Source: Campylorhamphus procurvoides (taxonomy: Eukaryota; Chordata; Aves; Passeriformes; Dendrocolaptidae). Taken from it: a DNA stretch of 64,000 nucleotides. The notes under the pieces were generated by a model. It did no database searches. It was not told the DNA's origin and saw only the letters and a list, made by a program, of their open reading frames with translations. Positions within the stretch are counted from its first letter, which is position 1. Every line of letters begins with the position of its first letter. The position numbers and the translations under genes are program-made. Of this stretch, positions 1-10,455 are shown one piece after another. The stretch is from NCBI GenBank assembly GCA_013396655.1, contig WBMV01006429.1, positions 813,116-877,115 on the forward strand. Reading direction: 5' to 3'.

Positions 1-152
1 ATGAAGTGCCTGTCCTGCCCTGCAAGGAATGGGCAAGTCCTTGTGCTGTGGAAAAGGCCTTCCAGCAGTGACTGGAGAGGGGACAGCACCCAGGGCCACA
101 GGGAGCAGCCTCTCCTGCCCCACGAGCATCTCTACAGCCATAACCCACTCAC

Positions 153-206
153 CTTCTCTCCTCTTTCACTCCTCTCTCCTTTCTCTCCTCTGAGGCCTGG
201 GAAACC
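153..206 (-). CDS. COL23A1: COL23A1 exon, COL3 (54 nt), last in window
   Basis: The exon encodes GFPGLRGEKGERSERGEK (human GFPGPRGEKGDRSERGEK), with acceptor ttgctgtgatag and donor AAG|gtgagt. Phase is 0/0. RSER is a conserved break in Gly-X-Y. An internal AG pair (ctcagag) a few bases in could mimic an acceptor, but the upstream site restores full homology. The following exons (about 42 residues in human, ending in the cysteine-containing NC4) are outside the window. Confidence 0.94.
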
Positions 207-663
207 CTATCACAGCAATTTTTTCGTGGGGAAAAAAGAGAGAAAGAGAAAGAAAAAAGGTTTTTTTAAGTGTAGTGTGTGAACATCCTGGCATCTCAGA
301 TCAGCATGAGCCACTTCCAGCCATCAGCCCATCCTGCCATGGGGAAGGATGACATTTTCTTCCTGTTGACTTGGTACATGTCAGCAATTTCTTGTGAAAG
401 CTGGTGTGTTTCACCACACCTCAGTAATGTTACAGAGAGTTTCATTTCACTGAATCCAGTGCAGATATTTTTGATTGGAAAGGGAACTTTAGCTGAGCAG
501 TGGAAGTAGCCCAGTACTGGTCTGAATTCAGCCCTTTCCTACAGGCACCATTCCATGGGCACTGTGTTTAAGGGAGAGCAGGCTACATATTTTCCCAACA
601 GTCTCAAGTTACATGCGTGTTACCCATGTTTATACATGAATAATTAGTGGTTTCCATACTCAC

Positions 664-690
664 ATCCAATCCTGGCTCCCCAGGCTTTCC
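664..690 (-). CDS. COL23A1: COL23A1 exon, COL3 (27 nt)
   Basis: The exon encodes GKPGEPGLD (human GRPGEPGLD), with acceptor atgactgcag and donor GAT|gtgagt. Phase is 0/0. Confidence 0.95.
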
Positions 691-915
691 CTGCAGTCAT
701 AAAAATAAAAAAGAAGAAGTGCTGTATTGAGTAGACAGACTCACACCAAACTTACACTCTGGTAGTGAGAGCAGAGGCTCACTCAGCACTCCTGGGGCTG
801 GAACCTGCTCCTGGTGATCCACCAGGATGGTGCTGGGCTCACCATGGCAGGATTTCCCACCTCTCTTTTAGGATGACAGCCCAATGCCACCCTCCTGTCC
901 CACCCCAAGGATTAC

Positions 916-969
916 CTTCTCTCCTTTGGTGCCAGGCAGACCGATGAGCCCAGGCACCCCTGGGAGACC
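916..969 (-). CDS. COL23A1: COL23A1 exon, COL3 (54 nt)
   Basis: The exon encodes GLPGVPGLIGLPGTKGEK (human GPVGPPGLIGLPGTKGEK), with acceptor ttcactccag and donor AAG|gtaatc. Phase is 0/0. The last 12 residues are identical to human as recalled. Confidence 0.95.
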
Positions 970-1049
970 CTGGAGTGAAAAGGAAACAAGGCATTGTTGG
1001 ATGAGGTTCCTCCCCACAGCCAGAAATGACATTGGGGAAAACAACTCAC

Positions 1050-1121
1050 AGCAGGTCCAGTGTCACCGTGGTCCCCCTTCTCACCACTGTCACCTTTTTC
1101 TCCCTTGGCCCCGTCCAAACC
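1050..1121 (-). CDS. COL23A1: COL23A1 exon, COL3 (72 nt)
   Basis: Twenty-four residues: GLDGAKGEKGDSGEKG, then DHGDTGPA. The acceptor is atttgtgcag and the donor is GCT|gtgagt. Human starts GLDGAKGEKGASGERG. The second half is more acidic here, and the exon appears one triplet longer than the corresponding human stretch. Phase is 0/0. Confidence 0.94.
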
Positions 1122-1510
1122 CTGCACAAATGAAATGTTTATCAGCCAAGGGGATGGGGCAGCCACCACCTCCCTGCCCCTTCTCTGGGTGCTTTCACCC
1201 ACCCTGCTGGGGACGTTTTCCTCTTGGCCAAATAAGAAAATGGTTGAAAATGCAGGTTGGGGCCTTTTGGTTTGGAACCCCTGACTCACATGTGCTGCCA
1301 GGAGGGTTTTAGATCCTACATGTGTTTGGAAGGACAAACTGCTTGTTTTCTGAAACCCCAACTGCTGAACAGTAACCAAGGGATGTGTTGTGACAACAGT
1401 GACAAAAAAAATATTAAAAAATCAGTCTCCAGAGCTGACAGGCCTTTGTGAGCCTGTAAATAATGCACTGGCAGCTGGGAAACTGGGTGACATTTAATTT
1501 ATTGACTTAC

Positions 1511-1537
1511 TTTAGGCCCCTGGATTCCTGGAGGACC
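1511..1537 (-). CDS. COL23A1: COL23A1 exon, COL3 (27 nt)
   Basis: The exon encodes GPPGIQGPK (human GLQGIQGPK), with acceptor tttcccacag and donor AAA|gtaagt. Phase is 0/0. Confidence 0.94.
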
Positions 1538-2361
1538 CTGTGGGAAAGACAATGGTGCATTTGAAAAAAAAAACCCAGAATTTATAAACACACCCTAGAG
1601 TTTCCTTCCCAAACCACTTCTTGATGAAATTATGGTCTGACAATGGCCAGCCCAGCATTTCTTTTCTAGACAGGTGGCAGTTTATTTGGTTCTCTGAAGC
1701 CAAATCAGAGGGAAGGGGAGCTGAGAAGGACCACTTGGTGTAACATGGGGCAATAAAGCTCTGCAACAAGAGCTTTGGGGAGTGAGAGCTCCCCAGATTT
1801 TACTGGAGCAAATGACAGCCAGCTCTGGAGGGTGGCACTGTGCCACCCTGGCCTTCCATGCCTGGGCATGGCCAGGACACCTCCCAGGGTATGAAGCCCA
1901 CCTGGTTTTGAAACACAGTCTCTCAAGGTCAATCTTGGACCCAGCACAGGCATCTTGGCCTTCCCAATGTCCTTGACAGCTCCTTTGGGAGCATTTTAGG
2001 CACCAAACCCCTCAGATACCCGAATCAAAAGTGGTCACCACCCTCACCCTCTCCCAGTGCAGCTGATGGCAAAAAACTGACTGACACAGGCAAATTTAGG
2101 GAATACAGACCCCATCATGGTGGGGAACAGGTTTTCCCTTCCCACAAGGCTTTATCTTTTCTCCATCCCAAGGAACAACTTGGTTATTTGCAAAATGAGC
2201 CACAAATCTCTCTGAAGACAGAGCACATTGTGCAGCTCTTCCCTGATTTTTCTTCCCCAGATTCACAGCAGCTCCCCATGATTAAACAAAGCAAACCACC
2301 CTTGTCCTTTGCTAATGAAATGCAGTGACAAATCTGCAGCAATCCCTTTCTGGAGTCCTAC

Positions 2362-2403
2362 CATAGGGCCAGGTAATCCAGGGGGTCCAGGCTCAGGTAT
2401 GAT
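2362..2403 (-). CDS. COL23A1: COL23A1 exon, end of NC3 and start of COL3 (42 nt)
   Basis: The exon encodes IIPEPGPPGLPGPM (human [17 protein letters not shown]; one triplet is missing here). The acceptor is cccttgtgcag and the donor is ATG|gtagga. Phase is 0/0. The hydrophobic I-I-P-E-P matches the human LIVEP lead-in to COL3. Confidence 0.92.
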
Positions 2404-3149
2404 CTGCACAAGGGAATTAAATGGCATCTTAATCAGGGTGGGCACAGAGACAAGACAGTTCAAGAACAGAAATCTCAGAAAGTCCAAAAGGATGTTTTAA
2501 TGCCCCCTGATTTAATGGTTTTAATCAAAGCATCTGCTAATCAAAGAGTTCCTTGCAGTATTTATAAATAAATCTTTCTAAGTACATGAATCAAAGTGGC
2601 CTCCAAAACAAGAGGCCTGACCAACAGCACTCAGTGTATTTGATAGTCACAAAATGTATATAGTGATGTCATTTTCTGCACAGACTGAAAAAAACCAGAC
2701 TTTAATTAAACAAACAAATAAAAAAGCCAAGAAAACACACCCTCCCCCCCAAAAACCCCCAAACCAACAACCTGAACAAAGCAAGCACCATCCTGTCATT
2801 CATTAAAACCCTATCAAAACCCACCACTTCTTTTTTTCATTAAGCATTAAGCATGAATTAGGAAGAAGGGCTGAAGAAATCCTACACAACTGCAAGGAGC
2901 CCAGTATGTTTTGAGAACAAAACATCACAGCAGTGTCCAATATGCCAACCATTGATGCAAAATCTGAAATAACTGAGCGTGCAAACTGCTCTTCCCTAAT
3001 GAATAAACCCCATTTAGACACTTCTGGAAGTTCTCATGGACAACAGCTGGGTTTTGCTGATGGATACAGGATTGGCAGGTCCAGCCTGCACCCCCCAAAT
3101 CTGCCTGACCCCAAATCATGGGAGAGGCTTTATGTTGCCAAGATCTTAC

Positions 3150-3221
3150 GTGATTATTCTGCAGGCATGGTGAGCCTGTGTCTCCTTTCTCTCCTTTGTC
3201 TCCTTTTGGCCCTTCTGCTCC
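3150..3221 (-). CDS. COL23A1: COL23A1 exon, end of COL2 and start of NC3 (72 nt)
   Basis: Twenty-four residues: GAEGPKGDKGEKGDTG, then SPCLQNNH. The acceptor is ttatcttttag and the donor is CAC|gtaaga. Phase is 0/0. The first part continues the Lys/Glu-rich helix (human GADGLKGEKG). The second part is the NC3 interruption, where human has ESASDSLQESLAQ. LQ is shared but the rest is diverged, and a cysteine is present here that human lacks as recalled. Confidence 0.9.
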
Positions 3222-3522
3222 CTAAAAGATAAAAATGTAGCACTGATGTGGTGCATCTTCCAGGAAAGCAAAAACAAGAGAGAAAAATACATTTGTCTCC
3301 CTCTAAATTCCAGCAAAGCTCATCCCCAGGAGGCTTTGATGAAAGATTTCCTCCTCCTTGGTACCCCCTGGACAAGCCTTTATCATCACCCTTAGCAATG
3401 GAAATTCAAAGCTGCTGTGTCCACCAGCTCCACAGTGGTGTGGACAGGTCAGTGCTTCACTCTGCCAGGCTGGACACATCCTGAGCTTTTGGAGGAATCT
3501 CCATGAAGAGCTGAGCACAGAT

Positions 3523-3558
3523 GGACACGGACAGAGGGACGGACACAGACAGAGGGAC
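3523..3558. repeat. 18-bp tandem repeat next to a splice donor
   Basis: Two 18-bp copies of ggacac(g/a)gacagagggac differ at one base, with a partial third copy running to within a few bases of the donor of the 3567-3656 exon. On the minus strand this is a (GTCTGTCC)-like pyrimidine repeat at the very start of the intron. Confidence 0.85.
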
Positions 3559-3566
3559 AGACGTAC

Positions 3567-3656
3567 CGAGCCAGGAGTTGGCCCCACTTCTCCCATCTCT
3601 CCTTTCTGCCCCGTGATCCCCACGCTGCCCTGGTCACCCTTTGCTCCTTTGGGACC
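3567..3656 (-). CDS. COL23A1: COL23A1 exon, COL2 (90 nt)
   Basis: Thirty residues: GPKGAKGDQGSVGITGQKG, then EMGEVGPTPGS. The acceptor is gctgccttgcag and the donor is TCG|gtacgt. The end, GPTPGS, leaves the Gly-X-Y register where human has GLSGLP. This is either a short helix imperfection or a sign that the 3' boundary differs. Phase is 0/0 and the length is a multiple of 9. An 18-bp tandem repeat begins within a few bases of the donor on the intron side. Confidence 0.88.
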
Positions 3657-4130
3657 CTGCAAGGCAGCAGAAAACAACGTGCTTAGCAGGAAACTGTTCC
3701 TAAAATCCCCAACCACAAGAGCCACTTCTGCCTCTCTGCATTTCACCCCCCGTCACAGCACGAGCTCACGAGAACATGTTTTAACACTCCAACTCACATG
3801 TGCCAGTGTTGTGGGCGCAGCAGAGTTTGGCTGGGCTGCAGCAGGGATTGCAGCCTTTAAGGGCTGGGGAGCTTCATGACAGAAATTGGAGACAGCAGCT
3901 GATGAACCACTTGTAAAAGGAGCCCCTTTAGCTCGGCAGATGTGGCCACGAGCAGTGTCAGCACGCTCAGAGCAGAGCACGGGGCTGTGGGCAAGGGCCA
4001 GCAGCTCAAGGAAACAGAACTGGCATTACAGAGCAGGGCTGGATTTGCTTGTCACACTCACACAGTATTTGAGTGTCTCTTTTCTTTGGCTCCTGCAAGG
4101 TCTGGCTCCATCCAGCCATACCCCACTCAC

Positions 4131-4175
4131 CTTTTCACCATCCAGTCCAGGTGGGCCTGGCAAGCCCAGCTCTCC
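4131..4175 (-). CDS. COL23A1: COL23A1 exon, COL2 (45 nt)
   Basis: The exon encodes GELGLPGPPGLDGEK (human GELGLPGAPGIDGEK), with acceptor gtcccttcag and donor AAG|gtgagt. Phase is 0/0. Confidence 0.95.
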
Positions 4176-4838
4176 CTGAAGGGACACAAAGAGAGGAGAG
4201 CTCGTGGTAAATTAAATCAGGAAATCATCTGGGGAAAGCATTTTGCAAAGAAATGAGTTATTCACACACAGCCATTGTGGTTATGACACCAAAGAGGTGT
4301 CAGTGATGCACCAGCATTATTGGATCATCCAAAAATGAGACCCTTAGGCACCATAATCCTGCCCCATCCCATTCTCCGAGAGATGTTTTTCTGCAACTGG
4401 CATTGTTCTTTTAAAGAAGCTACAGACTGCAGGTTACAGACTGCTGCTTGTGGAGCAGGGGGGCAGTGTGGTCCTGGGGCAGGCTGGGACTGGGGGTGGC
4501 TCAGCACAGCCAGTGGGACTGCCAGCCCCTCTCACAGCTCTGCTTCTCCCATTTACTTCTGCCTCCTGGCAATGAGGGGGTCTCAGAGGGGCTGGGATTT
4601 CATCTCTCAGCTGTGGGACTGGGAGTGGATTCATTTCTGGGACAGCATCCTCTGGAAGAGGCTGGAGACCAGAGACAGGTCAACAAAAAGTGTGAAAACC
4701 TCCTTTTTTTTTGGCCCGAGCAAGGCTTAAACAGCATTTCCTTTACCACACGTAGCCTCAAACTCCTCATCAGGCAGCATCACCACGGGAGACCCCACAG
4801 GGAGGGTTTCTTGGGAACATGGCAGAGGTTGGGCTCAC

Positions 4839-4892
4839 CTTGGGACCTGGAGTGCCTTGGGGGCCCGGTGGCCCTGGGGGACCTGGAGGACC
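4839..4892 (-). CDS. COL23A1: COL23A1 exon, start of COL2 (54 nt)
   Basis: The exon encodes [18 protein letters not shown] (human GPPGPQGPPGPPGIPGAK), with acceptor gtgtttcag and donor AAG|gtgagc. Phase is 0/0. The high imino-acid content should favour helix nucleation just after NC2. Confidence 0.95.
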
Positions 4893-6271
4893 CTGAAACA
4901 CAGCAAATAAACCAGTTGGACTGTGACCAACATGAACATGGCACGGTGTGCTCGTGCCATGGGGTGAGCCAGAGCAGGCACTCAGGTGAGGGGGGCTGGC
5001 CAGGTGCTGAGATGAGCTCAGGTGGCACAGAGTGACCCAAGGTCCCTCCTCTGGCACGGGGCTGTTCATGCAAAAGAAAACACAGTGGGAGGAGGGTACA
5101 GGTGCAGCAGCACACGGGTTAAGAGGCAAAATCCCTTTAGGCAGAGGTGTGGCCCCAAATCTGGTGCTTTCTTTTTGCATTCTGCCTGCTCCAGCCAGCT
5201 GGCCTGGGAAGGAGCATCCTGCTGCACACAGGGACAGCCAGCCAGGGAGGTGCAGTCAAAGAGCGGAAAAGAAGGGGTTTGTGTGAGCACTAACAGCAGG
5301 AAAGCCTTGCACACTTAAAGAACCTCTTTTCCCCGGGCACTGCTGGGTGCAGAGACCACAAACCACCTTGAGACAAACAAATATTTTCCAGCTTGCAAAT
5401 TATTTCAAACAGCAAAAGTTGTGGCCTCACTCAGATGAAAACCAAAGCGGTATCACATCCTCAAGCACCTTTTCCCATGGCTGCACACTCCAATTGTGTC
5501 ACATCCAGTCACACTGGAATCCCTCCCAAAGCCTTGCCCACGAGAGGGGTCAGTGCACAAACACTGCAAACAGCTAACAAGCAGGAACACAGCAAAGCCA
5601 GCGAGGCTCAGGGACGTGCCCCTCAGCAAACTCTGCATGCAGGACACGGGAGAGGGTCTGGACCAGCAGATGAAGCCTCCAGACACTGATGGAACCTCTC
5701 CAACCACTGCACTCCACAAGCTCCACTCCCACCAGCTCCATGCCATGCAGACATCTGGCAGGCAGAAATTACCAGCACTTTGTGTATCCCTGCAGCCTGT
5801 TATGAAACAATTAGGATGGTTCTCAAATATGGCTGTAATTAAGTATTTATTCTATTCAGCTTATTTCATCCTAATGAAAATGGCAGGGCACTGCTGAGTG
5901 GGGCAGGTCAGGGCTTGGGGGCTATTCCCATCCCTCCTGCATGCCCATCCCTGCTGGCAGAGGACGTGCAGTGACCACAGCAATTCCAGTCTGTGGGAAT
6001 CACCTGCAGCTGGCAGTGTTTGAGCTGGAATGGGGCTGCTCACCCTCCTTGCATCAGGTGTTTGTATGGCTGTGTGGGGCTGCTTCTACCTGCGGAATAT
6101 TGACCCACATCCCACAAGCCTGAGCTCACAGCCAGGAGTTCTGCCACCAGTTTTTGGTGGTCCATCCTAAATATCCTCAGCCCCCAGGTGGAATAAACCC
6201 TTCCCTCCCCTCCAGCTCTGTGCCCAGAGAGAGATCCTGGGAGGAAGCCGTGGCCTTGGGGCAGGGCTTAC

Positions 6272-6349
6272 CTTGAGTGCATCCAGGATCCGGCCGTCGT
6301 AGTCGATCACGACGGTGTCTCCCTGCTCCCCTTTCAGCCCAGGGGGGCC
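6272..6349 (-). CDS. COL23A1: COL23A1 exon, end of COL1 and NC2 segment (78 nt)
   Basis: Twenty-six residues: GPPGLKGEQ followed by GDTVVIDYDGRILDALK. The second part is the NC2 interruption between COL1 and COL2 and is identical to human as recalled. It is the strongest diagnostic for COL23A1 in the window. The acceptor is tggttgcag and the donor is AAG|gtaagc, phase 0/0. The segment carries several acidic residues (Asp, Asp, Asp) around an aromatic, ending in an amphipathic stretch. The codons are G/C-rich with many CpGs, consistent with strong constraint. Confidence 0.97.
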
Positions 6350-6792
6350 CTGCAACCAGGGGGGAGTCCTGCTCAGTGTTACAGCTCTGAGGGGTGGGGG
6401 GATGAAAGCAAACTCCTGAGGGTTATCACCTCCCAAACCTCTGATCTGGCAGCTGGGACTGTCATCCAACCAAACCTCACAAGGGCATCCCTCTGTGCGA
6501 TGGAGAAGGGATAAAAATCCTCACATAGAAACTCCCACCATCCCTCTTGTAAAATAATAAAAATTGGTCACATTGATAAGAAGATTGGACTTGACTGATT
6601 ACCCAGAACTATCTCCTGTGGCAGCTTTTGGTACCTGCATAATAATTTGTTTAAAAATGCACCATGTCTTATTTTCTTGCTCTGAACTGATCCTGGAGCG
6701 ATTCAACCACGTGCTAAGCAGAAAGAGGTGGTGGGAACAGCTCAAGCTGAGGTAAATACACAACTCCAAACTGAAATCCTGAACATCCATAC

Positions 6793-6837
6793 CCGGGGTC
6801 CAATGGAGCCAATTCCTCCCTTCTCACCAGGGTCACC
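6793..6837 (-). CDS. COL23A1: COL23A1 exon, COL1 (45 nt)
   Basis: The exon encodes GDPGEKGGIGSIGPR (human GEPGHRGTDGAAGPR). The acceptor is cattttcag and the donor is CGG|gtatgg. Phase is 0/0. It is among the less conserved exons, but its length and flanking exons fix its identity. Confidence 0.92.
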
Positions 6838-7808
6838 CTGAAAATGAAAATCACATTTTTGGTTCCAAGAGACCATGGAAAATACAGACTATTTATCTGG
6901 AAAATACTGTACCCACCCATAAAGATATGCTTTCGATTAAAATATGACACCAACACTGACTGCTTCTCCCAGCAAAAAATAGACTTGACTTGAGAGCAAA
7001 TGTGTTTTGCCACAGATTGGTGTGGGCTGGTGGCAGTGAGAGGAGAGGGAGCAGAGTGGCCCTCTGGGGGCTGAGCCCCTGGCACTGGGGATGTGCCACC
7101 CTCCAGCTCCTGTCCCTGCTTGGTGCCAAGCTTTGTGCTGGTTCCACATGGCTCTCTTTGCTCTAGGCTGACTTTTGCATGTGGAAAGTTTCAGCCAAGA
7201 CGTTTAAACCGTTTTCAAGGGCGAGTTTAAGGCAAAGGGCTGTGCCAAATTGTTCCTTTTTTTCCCTTTCCCACCCCTTTTTCTTTTTCCCCCCTTCAAA
7301 TGTGGGAGTTTCAAAAAGCCATATTACTCTCACAGCAATGACCTGAAATTCAGTTCAGGATTCAAAAAATGCCCCATTTGCCATACCCATGTTAATCTCT
7401 TTGCTGACTGAAATAAAGCCCTCCAAAAAGTAAAAACTGGTAAAAATGCATAGAAAAAAAACCCATAAATTCCAGAGATACCAGGGGGAAGAACTGTTAC
7501 TATGATTCTAAAAAAACCTCTAACAACTGGTACTGTGATTCTGCTGACCAAGAGTCACAGCTCATAAGTTCTTTGGGCTCTGAAGCAGCACCACAACCAT
7601 CAATAACATCAGATCAAATTGTGATCAGACTTTTGCCTCTCCTGAGGAAAAAGGACATTCAATGGAAAACATGCCAGGAGATGATTTAAAAACTCTTCTT
7701 GATCTCTGCTTGAAATCACCAGGAAAAGGTAAAATACTCATATCACTCCTCTGTTTTGTGTCATTTTGAGCATTTTGTGAGTGTTCCAGCTGATGGGCTT
7801 TTATTTAC

Positions 7809-7871
7809 CTTGGCTCCTGGGAAGCCATCTGTGCCATTCTCTCCCTTGGGACCCATGCTTCCTTTTTCTCC
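7809..7871 (-). CDS. COL23A1: COL23A1 exon, COL1 (63 nt)
   Basis: Twenty-one residues, GEKGSMGPKGENGTDG followed by FPGAK (human GEPGSMGPRGENGVDG followed by APGPK). The acceptor is ccttgttttcag and the donor is AAG|gtaaat. Phase is 0/0. Seven uninterrupted triplets. Confidence 0.95.
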
Positions 7872-8125
7872 CTGAAAACAAGGCAATTTAGACAAATACT
7901 GTACAGGGAGGATGAACAACAGATTTCTTCAGGTTACCCTTTTCTTGCTTTATCTTCATTTTACACACACGGGTGAGCAAAGCTCTGTTTTTGGTCATAA
8001 AACACCTCATGTTGCCTGGATGCAAATGGGCAGTTTTTGAGATCAAAATGAAACTTAACAGTTCAGCTGCAGGTGGTGTGTTCAGCCATAAAGCTGGCCC
8101 CAAAATGAAAGCATAGGGTCACACC

Positions 8126-8315
8126 ATCACAGAATGGGTTGGATTAGAAGGGATCCTGAAGATCACCCAGTTTCAATCCCCCTGCCATGGGCAAGGACAC
8201 CTTCCACCAGCTCAGGTTGTTCCAAGCCCTCTTCAACTTGGCCTTGGACACTTCCAGGGATGGGGCAGTCACAGCTCCTCTGGGAAACCTGTGCCAGAGC
8301 CTGCCCACCCTCATA
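8126..8315 (-). mobile_element. CR1 LINE fragment, 5'-truncated
   Basis: On the plus strand this reads atcacagaatggg, then tgccatgggcaaggacacct and acttccagggatggggcag. That is the reverse complement of the 3' part of an avian CR1, so the element's sense strand is minus, the same as the gene. It sits in the intron 84 bp from the GDDGIPGEP exon. It is diverged and carries no intact coding region. Confidence 0.8.
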
Positions 8316-8398
8316 TGAGGGTGATATGGGGCCAAGAAACCAGACAGCAAGAGATGCTGCCAAACACATGGCTTAGATGGACACAGAGCAGAACTTAC

Positions 8399-8443
8399 CT
8401 TAGGGCCCACCAGTCCTGGCTCCCCAGGGATCCCATCGTCACC
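8399..8443 (-). CDS. COL23A1: COL23A1 exon, COL1 (45 nt)
   Basis: The exon encodes GDDGIPGEPGLVGPK, with acceptor tttcaccag and donor AAG|gtaagt. Phase is 0/0. Human, as recalled, reads GDDGTPSQPGPPGPK, where a Ser replaces the third Gly and makes a helix imperfection. Here all five triplets begin with Gly. A CR1 fragment lies 84 bp away in the downstream intron. Confidence 0.94.
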
Positions 8444-9493
8444 CTGGTGAAATAAAACCATAAAGATTGAAATACACAGAGCTTGGACATACTTATTGGG
8501 ATCCAACACATCCCGTGACCCCACTGAGAGTTGCCCAGCCCTGAAACCCACTCAGGTTTGCAGGAGGCCAGGGCAGAGCTGCAGCCAGGAGCCCAGGGGG
8601 CTCCAGCATGGTCCCCAAGGAGGTGGATGGGCATCTCCCAGAACGTGCTCACAGCAGGCCCTGGATGCTCTCCCACCTTCAGAAGAAACTAAATATTAAA
8701 TCCCTTTAAATCCCAATGACCTCCTGTAAGCTGCCACCCACCCTCATGGACTCCATCACAAGTCCCCCACACCAGCTGCCAGGAGGGGGTTTTCTTCTTG
8801 TGCTTGTCATGCTTTGTTTTCTCCTGGAGTAAAACCATTTCATGGGTGCTGAAGAGATGAGTTTTACAGGCCACCTATGACATTTTTAAAGCCACATTCT
8901 GGCCCGAAAAGCACCCACGGCCATGTCTGTGTTTGGGTCAAAGCAGGAAGAGAGCAAGGCTGGGCCCTGTCAGTGATTTGGCTCCAGCTAAAGGCAGTGA
9001 TTTATCCACTACTCGATGGCACCACCAGGAGAAAATGTGGAGAGCTTGGACACGTGAATCTCAAATCTTCAGTGCCAGAGCCAAGCAGTCTGTCCTTAAG
9101 AGTGGGCATTTCCCACGGGACTGCACAGAGATGCCCATCCCAGGAGCTTCAAACCCATCCCAAGTTTGAAGGACAACATCCTCCAGGCACATCTCTGTCC
9201 AGCTTGGAATTATGGGAGCCAAAGGGCTCAAGACCTCCTGCTTTGCTTGGCATTTGCTGTTTTGTTCTTTGTGTCTTGGGCTTCTGGCTTGCTGGTGGGA
9301 ACGAAAGCCAGGCTGCAGGAACATCTGTGCCTGAAATTGAGGATCACACGGGTGAGAAACCCTGGGAAACACAGGAAAGGGTTGGTGTGGACAGCCATGG
9401 CTTCTCCATCGCTCTTTGGCAATGGTTTCCCCAGTCAAGCACAGAGCAAAGCAACAAAAAATTAAAAAAAAATGAAAAATATCCCCATTTTAC

Positions 9494-9520
9494 CTTTTTC
9501 CCTTGGATTCCAGGCTCCCC
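9494..9520 (-). CDS. COL23A1: COL23A1 exon, COL1 (27 nt)
   Basis: The exon encodes GEPGIQGKK (human GEPGVPGKK). The acceptor is attgctgttgaag, with the pyrimidine tract slightly further upstream, and the donor is AAG|gtaaaa. Phase is 0/0. Confidence 0.92.
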
Positions 9521-9809
9521 CTTCAACAGCAATGCCAACAGAGGAGAAAGAAGTTTAGGGACATAACAGAAAATATGACCAATTGTACAGCTAGGCAAAA
9601 TTAATTATGAAATTAAAATACTTGGCGTGTGTTGATCATTTCCATCCCCCCAAAGCACATTCCCACAGCACAGCAGATTCCAGCCCTGCTGTGGCTCCCT
9701 CCACCCCCATTACCAGGTTTGAACATGGGCAGTGGTTGTGGTGTTGAGGAGGTGACACATTCAGACATTGACACCTCCAGGCAGTGGCTAATGCAGTATT
9801 TTATATCTG

Positions 9810-9823
9810 ATATATATATATAT
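9810..9823. repeat. (TA)n microsatellite
   Basis: Seven TA/AT dinucleotides in an intron, 101 bp from the 9924-9950 exon. Confidence 0.85.
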
Positions 9824-9923
9824 GAGTGCAAGCCCAGTGCAAAATGCTTATTTTCATCCCCACCCCTCTTATGCAGCATAATCTCAAGAATTCCTGTGTA
9901 AAATAGGAGAGATTATTCCCCAC

Positions 9924-9950
9924 CTTTGGTCCTGGAGGTCCTCTGGCACC
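9924..9950 (-). CDS. COL23A1: COL23A1 exon, COL1 (27 nt)
   Basis: The exon encodes GARGPPGPK (human GPKGPPGPK). The acceptor is gttcaacag and the donor is AAG|gtgggg. Phase is 0/0. Confidence 0.93.
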
Positions 9951-10419
9951 CTGTTGAACACAAGAGTGATTTACTTGTTTGACAGCAGGGTGTAACAGGA
10001 TAAAAACATTTCCAAGAGTACTTTATTTCCATGAAAAAAACATGACAGAGATGCCAGCTTCTCATCTTCCCTTACAAACTACCCTTAAGTTCTCTGTGCT
10101 CCCAGTAAACAATGTATTTTATGTATAATAAGCACCTTTTTTATCCAACTTAGACCTTAGTGAATTGGAGTTACAATGCCAGGTGGCTTCAGAGGGGCAG
10201 AAATCAGGACACTGGAGCTCCACATCCCTCCAGAAGAGCCACAGGGATGAAACAACTGGCCTCTTTTCTCCCCAGGGCACTGATTCCCATGGACAAACAT
10301 CCACTTAGGGCATCTGTAATTTCCCATGGGGTTCTTTTGGCCTCATAAGCAATGGCACAAACCCAGTGAGCTCAAGGGTGAGGGGCACACACACACAGGT
10401 GCCTCTGGGCAATACTAAC

Positions 10420-10455
10420 CATGAGTCCTTCCTCTCCTGGCTCACCTTTGAAACC
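10420..10455 (-). CDS. COL23A1: COL23A1 exon, COL1 (36 nt)
   Basis: The exon encodes GFKGEPGEEGLM (human GPKGEPGQDGEM). The acceptor is gtttttgcag and the donor is ATG|gttagt. Phase is 0/0, which conflicts with the upstream exon's only GT donor. Confidence 0.92.

Noticed and set aside
195..200. Internal AG acceptors making the 153-206 exon shorter
   Set aside because: The ctcag/cagag sites would give a phase mismatch with the GAT-ending upstream exon. The upstream gatag site gives phase 0 and full GFPG homology.
4448..5035. 195-codon plus-strand open frame
   Set aside because: It runs antisense across the 4839-4892 collagen exon. Its composition is random apart from the shadow of that exon.
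8877..9566. 229-codon plus-strand open frame
   Set aside because: It overlaps the 9494-9520 COL23A1 exon on the opposite strand and shows no domain, repeat pattern or splice context. It looks like a chance frame in GC-rich intron.
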